From assembly GCA_027050775.1 (NCBI GenBank), contig JALUBH010000031.1, positions 1-64,000 on the forward strand: a stretch of DNA of 64,000 nt, given 5' to 3'. Positions 61,501 to 64,000 of this stretch are shown in pieces. The notes under the pieces are model-generated. The model made no database searches, was not told the origin of the DNA, and worked only from the letters and a program-made list of their open reading frames with translations. Made by a program: the position numbers and the translations under genes. Within the stretch, counting starts at the first letter, position 1. Each line of letters begins with the position of its first letter. The DNA comes from Campylobacteraceae bacterium (GTDB taxonomy: Bacteria > Campylobacterota > Campylobacteria > Campylobacterales > Sulfurospirillaceae).

Positions 61501-62109
61501 GAAAAAGAGACGATGGGTTTCTATGTCTCGGGACATCCATTGGATGAGTTTAGAGAAGAGATAGATGGTATAAACTACACGCTCTCTAGTGAAGTTGAAA
61601 ATTTAGGTGATGGTAGTACGGCCCTATTTATAGGAAAAGTAGAAGAGATAGTTGAAAAAATTAGTAAAAAAGGCAATAAATTTGCGATTTTAAATCTTAT
61701 GGATTTTCACGGAAACATCGAAATCACGCTTTTTTCAAAACACTTGGATAAAATACAAAGTATGAATAAAGAAGAGCCAATATGCCTGAAAGTAGCGGTC
61801 TCTAGAGATGATAGAGGCATAAATAAAAGAGTCCTTAAAATCTTGGATTTAAAAGATGCAAAAAAAGAGAAAACAGATACAAAAACTATAGAGGTTCCGT
61901 CTGAGCCGAAAACTCTCATCATTGATTTTAGTGAAGATAGTAAGATTTTGGATGATGTCTATAGGCTAGTGAGAGAAAACCCGGGCAATAGACCGCTAAA
62001 ACTCGTAATTTCATCAAAACTTCAAGACATAATCATAGAGACATACCTAAAAGTTTCAGATGATATAGATGAAAAAGTTAAAGAGATAGAGTTGGTAAAA
62101 GTTGCCTAA
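58576..62109 (+). CDS. dnaE: DNA polymerase III alpha subunit
   Basis: A 1177-residue replicative polymerase. The N-terminal PHP domain is THLHLHTEYSLLDGA (residues 4-18). Palm-domain acidic residues are in VGPGRGSAAGS and MPDIDIDF (about 414-422). Next come a helix-hairpin-helix region and an OB-fold (FIGKVEEIVEKISKKGNKF near 1015). Length and order are standard for Campylobacterota DnaE. The 3' end overlaps the convergent regulator gene by 4 bp. Confidence 0.97.
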   Translation: MEFTHLHLHTEYSLLDGANKIGKLADELKAQGVKSVAITDHGNMFGAIDFYKTMRSVGIKPIIGMEAYIHNQDDIGDKTTKQRFHLCLLAKNEIGYKNLMYLSSQSFIHGFYYYPRINKKMLREHSEGLICSSACLQGEVNWHLNTNNPRNVQFGAKGYERAKEVALEYKDIFGDDFYLELMRHGINDQLFIDNSTLKISKETGIKIIATNDTHYLKPDNAEAHEAFMCIAMNKEFDDPKRLRHSVHEFYLKSPQEICELYADIPEAIENTQEIVEKCNLEIKLGDPTPPKFKFTKEYAKAEGLEYDNDDEFFRYQCEKGLQERLKLVDTSLHEEYKKRLEREMDVICNMKFPGYMLIVWDFIREAKDKKVPVGPGRGSAAGSLVAYSLFITDIDPMKYDLLFERFLNPERVSMPDIDIDFCQSRRGEIIDYVVQKYGRYNVAQVITFGKLLAKGVIRDVARVLGVEYAKADKMAKLIPDELGITLNGKMKNGKKVDGAFQKEEKLRKWIEEDSQIARVWKFALALEGLNRNSGMHAAGVVISDEELWYKTPLYKPSGEDQQLVTQYSLNYLEDVDLIKFDFLGLKTLTVIDNALKLIKRRYDKDIDFNTLDVNDQNIYKLIQSGHTIGLFQIESSGMQSLNERLKPTAFEDLIAVLALYRPGPMESGMLDDFIDRKHGVKEIDYFYDEFTKPLEPILKPTYGVIVYQEQVMQIVQAIGGFSLGKADVVRRAMGKKKIDLMKKYKVEFANGAKEQGYKYEHAIELFELIEKFAGYGFNKSHSAAYAMITFQTAYLKCYYPQEFMAALLTSEQDNTDKIVKYIDEVKRLGIKLSPPSVRRSMIEFTAIKDEEGDETILFGLGALKGMGSSAITKILEAREDSGFSDLDDFLSKIDTSKVNKRVIESLIKSGSFDGFSYTRRAMLDNIEKIVETAGECARAKKMAENSLFGDDKELIALHVEIENVPEFDMKKVLEFEKETMGFYVSGHPLDEFREEIDGINYTLSSEVENLGDGSTALFIGKVEEIVEKISKKGNKFAILNLMDFHGNIEITLFSKHLDKIQSMNKEEPICLKVAVSRDDRGINKRVLKILDLKDAKKEKTDTKTIEVPSEPKTLIIDFSEDSKILDDVYRLVRENPGNRPLKLVISSKLQDIIIETYLKVSDDIDEKVKEIELVKVA
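61442..61455. repeat. Copy of CTCTACATGTAGAG
   Basis: A perfect 14-mer inside dnaE, read as Leu-His-Val-Glu in a variable part of the protein. Confidence 0.9.
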
Positions 62110-62684
62110 AATGATGGTGGTGTGATAGCACTGATATAAGAGGCTTTTTTATCGCTTCTGTTCTCTATCTTGTGTGGAATTTCTGGATTAAATCTTATAC
62201 TGTCTCCCTCATATAAAGTATAGTTTAATCCACCGATTTGCATCTCAATGGTACCACTTAGTACAAAATCACACTCTTCTCCACCTTTTGTATGAGGGAG
62301 TATATCATTTGTTGTCCTGCCGGCTTCAAGTTCGACTAAAACAAACTCTATATCTCCTTGGAGGTCAGGAGTTAGCATCTCGCACTTATATAGAGGGTCA
62401 GGAAAAGAGATTTTTCGCCTCTGCCATTTTCTCACTATATGAAAGGACTCATAGCTGTTTTGTGTTTTTAAATCATCTTTGTTTTCAAAAAGGGATGCTA
62501 GGGTAGTATTTAATACTTTTGCTATTTTTCTAAGAGTTTCAACTGAGCCTTGAGTAGAGCCTCTCTCTAGTTGCGAAATCATCCCTGCAGTTATATTTGC
62601 TTTTTTTGCAAGATCTTTTGTGCTTATACCCTTGGCAATTCTGAGCCTTTTTATTTTTTCTCCTATGTGGAAGTCCTCTTGCAT
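62106..62684 (-). CDS. XRE-family regulator with C-terminal cupin domain
   Basis: A 192-residue regulator. It has an N-terminal helix-turn-helix (IGEKIKRLRIAKGISTKDLAKKANITAGMISQLERG, seen in residues 7-42) and a C-terminal cupin sensor (GEECDFVLSGTIEMQIG near 135-152). XRE-cupin proteins often sense a small metabolite, such as an amino acid or polyamine. It is divergent from ald over 134 bp containing two identical palindromes, so control of ald and of itself is likely. AAGGA precedes the ATG. Confidence 0.93.
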   Translation of the reverse strand: MQEDFHIGEKIKRLRIAKGISTKDLAKKANITAGMISQLERGSTQGSVETLRKIAKVLNTTLASLFENKDDLKTQNSYESFHIVRKWQRRKISFPDPLYKCEMLTPDLQGDIEFVLVELEAGRTTNDILPHTKGGEECDFVLSGTIEMQIGGLNYTLYEGDSIRFNPEIPHKIENRSDKKASYISAITPPSF

Positions 62685-62711
62685 TTTTTCTATCCTTGTT
62701 TTGGTAACAGT

Positions 62712-62717
62712 ATTATA
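62712..62717 (-). promoter_or_regulatory. Likely -10 box (TATAAT) of the XRE/cupin regulator
   Basis: TATAAT on the minus strand 27 bp upstream of the ATG at 62684. The first palindrome (62735-62749) falls in its -35 region. Confidence 0.55.
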
Positions 62718-62734
62718 GCAAAATATATAAAATA

Positions 62735-62749
62735 TTTAATAAAATTAAA
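62735..62749. promoter_or_regulatory. Operator candidate O1 (TTTAATAAAATTAAA)
   Basis: A perfect inverted repeat TTTAAT-aaa-ATTAAA located at the -35 region of the regulator gene promoter. It is identical to the second copy 60 bp away. Confidence 0.55.
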
Positions 62750-62794
62750 ATTATCTTGCTATTTGGAGGATATTTAGATAATATTGTTAAATAA

Positions 62795-62809
62795 TTTAAT
62801 AAAATTAAA
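62795..62809. promoter_or_regulatory. Operator candidate O2 (TTTAATAAAATTAAA)
   Basis: The second identical palindrome. It ends where the ald ribosome-binding site AAAGGA begins, so a bound protein would block transcription into ald or lie at its start site. Confidence 0.55.
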
Positions 62810-62818
62810 GGATTTGCT

Positions 62819-63925
62819 ATGAAGATAGGTCTTATAAAAGAGATAAAAGTTCATGAGTATAGAGTTGGTTTGACACCTGATTGTGTTGCTTCGTATGTTA
62901 GAGCAGGGCATAGTGTACTTGTAGAAAAATCTGCTGGAGTTGGAGCTGGATTTAGTGATGAAGAGTATATCCAAAAAGGTGCAATTATAACAGATGATAA
63001 GCGGAAGATATTTGATGGGTCTGATATGATTGTAAAGGTTAAAGAACCATTGCCACAAGAGTATGATTTTTTCAAAGAGGGACAGATTCTTTATACTTAT
63101 CTACATCTTGCAGCTGATCCAAAACAAGCAAAAGCGCTTATGGATAAAAAAGTAAAAGCTGTAGCTTATGAGACTATTACTGATAGAAACGGTCATCTAC
63201 CATGTCTTGCACCTATGAGTGAGATAGCAGGAAGATTGGCAGCACAAGAAGGAGCAAAATATCTTGAAAAACCTTTTGGTGGAAGAGGTGTTCTTCTAGG
63301 AGGAGTGCCAGGAGTCAAAAGAGGAAATGTAGTCATCATAGGTGGTGGTATTGTTGGTATGAACGCATGTAAGATGGTAGTTGGACTAGGTGCCAATGTA
63401 ACCGTGCTAGATATAGCAGCAGACAGATTAGCATACTATGACGATATCTTTGGTTCGCAAGTTACCACTCTTTACTCAAATAGGACAAATATACTAAACG
63501 CCATAAAAGATGCAGATTTGGTTATAGGAGCTGTTCTTATTCCAGGAGCCGCAGCGCCTAAACTCGTATCAAAAGATGATCTGAAATTGATGAAAAAAGC
63601 TTCTGTTTTGGTTGATGTTGCTATCGACCAAGGTGGATGTTTTGAGACTTCACATGCTACTTATCACGATGCTCCAACTTATGTGGTAAATGATGTAGTT
63701 CACTACTGCGTGGCAAATATGCCAGGAGCCGTGTCTCTAACTTCAACACTAGCTCTGACATCAAACACTCTCAGGTATGGACTAGAGATCGCAAATAAGG
63801 GGTTAGAAGCTGCTGTCAAAGAAGACAAAAGCATAAGAAACGGGCTGAATGTTTACTTAGGAAAATGCACCAATAAAGCAGTAGCAAAAAGCTTAAATAT
63901 AGAGTACTACGAAGTGAGACCGTAA
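62819..63925 (+). CDS. ald: Alanine dehydrogenase
   Basis: A 368-residue NAD-dependent enzyme interconverting alanine and pyruvate plus ammonia. The N-terminal signature is IGLIKEIKVHEYRVGLTP. The catalytic Lys is in MIVKVKEP and the His in YLHLA. The Rossmann motif is IIGGGIVGMNACKMVVGLG (about 172-190), followed by DVAIDQGGCFETS. The length is typical. It is divergent from the XRE/cupin regulator, which probably controls it. Confidence 0.96.
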   Translation: MKIGLIKEIKVHEYRVGLTPDCVASYVRAGHSVLVEKSAGVGAGFSDEEYIQKGAIITDDKRKIFDGSDMIVKVKEPLPQEYDFFKEGQILYTYLHLAADPKQAKALMDKKVKAVAYETITDRNGHLPCLAPMSEIAGRLAAQEGAKYLEKPFGGRGVLLGGVPGVKRGNVVIIGGGIVGMNACKMVVGLGANVTVLDIAADRLAYYDDIFGSQVTTLYSNRTNILNAIKDADLVIGAVLIPGAAAPKLVSKDDLKLMKKASVLVDVAIDQGGCFETSHATYHDAPTYVVNDVVHYCVANMPGAVSLTSTLALTSNTLRYGLEIANKGLEAAVKEDKSIRNGLNVYLGKCTNKAVAKSLNIEYYEVRP

Positions 63926-64000
63926 AATAAACTGTGTAAACCCACCTCTTATCCAATAATCACTTCGTATATTTTGACATAATTTCACTGAAAAATATAC

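Overview
The window reads as a chromosomal segment of a sulfur-metabolising, probably chemolithotrophic Campylobacterota (Sulfurimonas/Sulfurovum-like) bacterium. This is inferred from the AT-rich composition, histidine kinases of the HQWK/RHP type common in that group, a Psr-type polysulfide/thiosulfate reductase, a sulfide:quinone oxidoreductase, abundant c-type cytochromes and a GarG-like Na+-pump decarboxylase set next to PEP carboxykinase. No phage, insertion sequence, CRISPR, rRNA or tRNA was seen.

Region 1 (1-22.6 kb) is an anaerobic-respiration island, almost all on the minus strand. In transcription order it holds a dodecaheme cytochrome, two thioredoxin-fold exported proteins, a response regulator/Cache kinase pair, a second regulator/kinase pair with a periplasmic haem-binding (Tll0287-like) sensor, then a tightly packed operon: exported rhodanese, TorD chaperone, PsrC, PsrA, PsrB, a small exported protein, a Rieske protein, a b6-like cytochrome b, a second dodecaheme and an octaheme cytochrome. 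Two quinone-reactive membrane modules (PsrC and cytochrome b/Rieske) plus about 32 haems in one locus is the most unusual metabolic feature. The haem-sensing kinase is frameshifted at an A8 tract close to its end. Restoring the frame exposes a promoter with 11-bp-spaced direct repeats in front of the rhodanese-psr operon.

Region 2 (22.8-44.4 kb) is mostly plus-strand metabolism: a D-lactate-dehydrogenase-like flavo/Fe-S protein, oadG-oadA-oadB, pckA, argH, hinT (minus), pheS-pheT-aroA-ispH-rpsA, a small membrane protein, serA, and sqr followed by a 49-residue protein. Three genes here are preceded by a dispersed hairpin element that supplies their ribosome-binding site, in tandem 81-bp copies before oadB.

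Region 3 (44.5-55.3 kb) holds a TolC/HlyD/RND efflux operon whose RND permease is split exactly between its two pseudo-repeats, efp, a DJ-1-family protein, a lipid-anchored cytochrome c, cvfB, a BaiN-like flavoprotein and a metallo-beta-lactamase-fold hydrolase.

Region 4 (55.4-64 kb) begins with what looks like a fluoride (crcB-motif) riboswitch leading a two-gene operon of MutS-like ATPases, followed by dnaE, an XRE/cupin regulator and the divergent ald gene. That intergenic region carries two identical 15-bp palindromic operators 60 bp apart. A 14-bp palindrome, CTCTACATGTAGAG, is iterated across the window far above chance.
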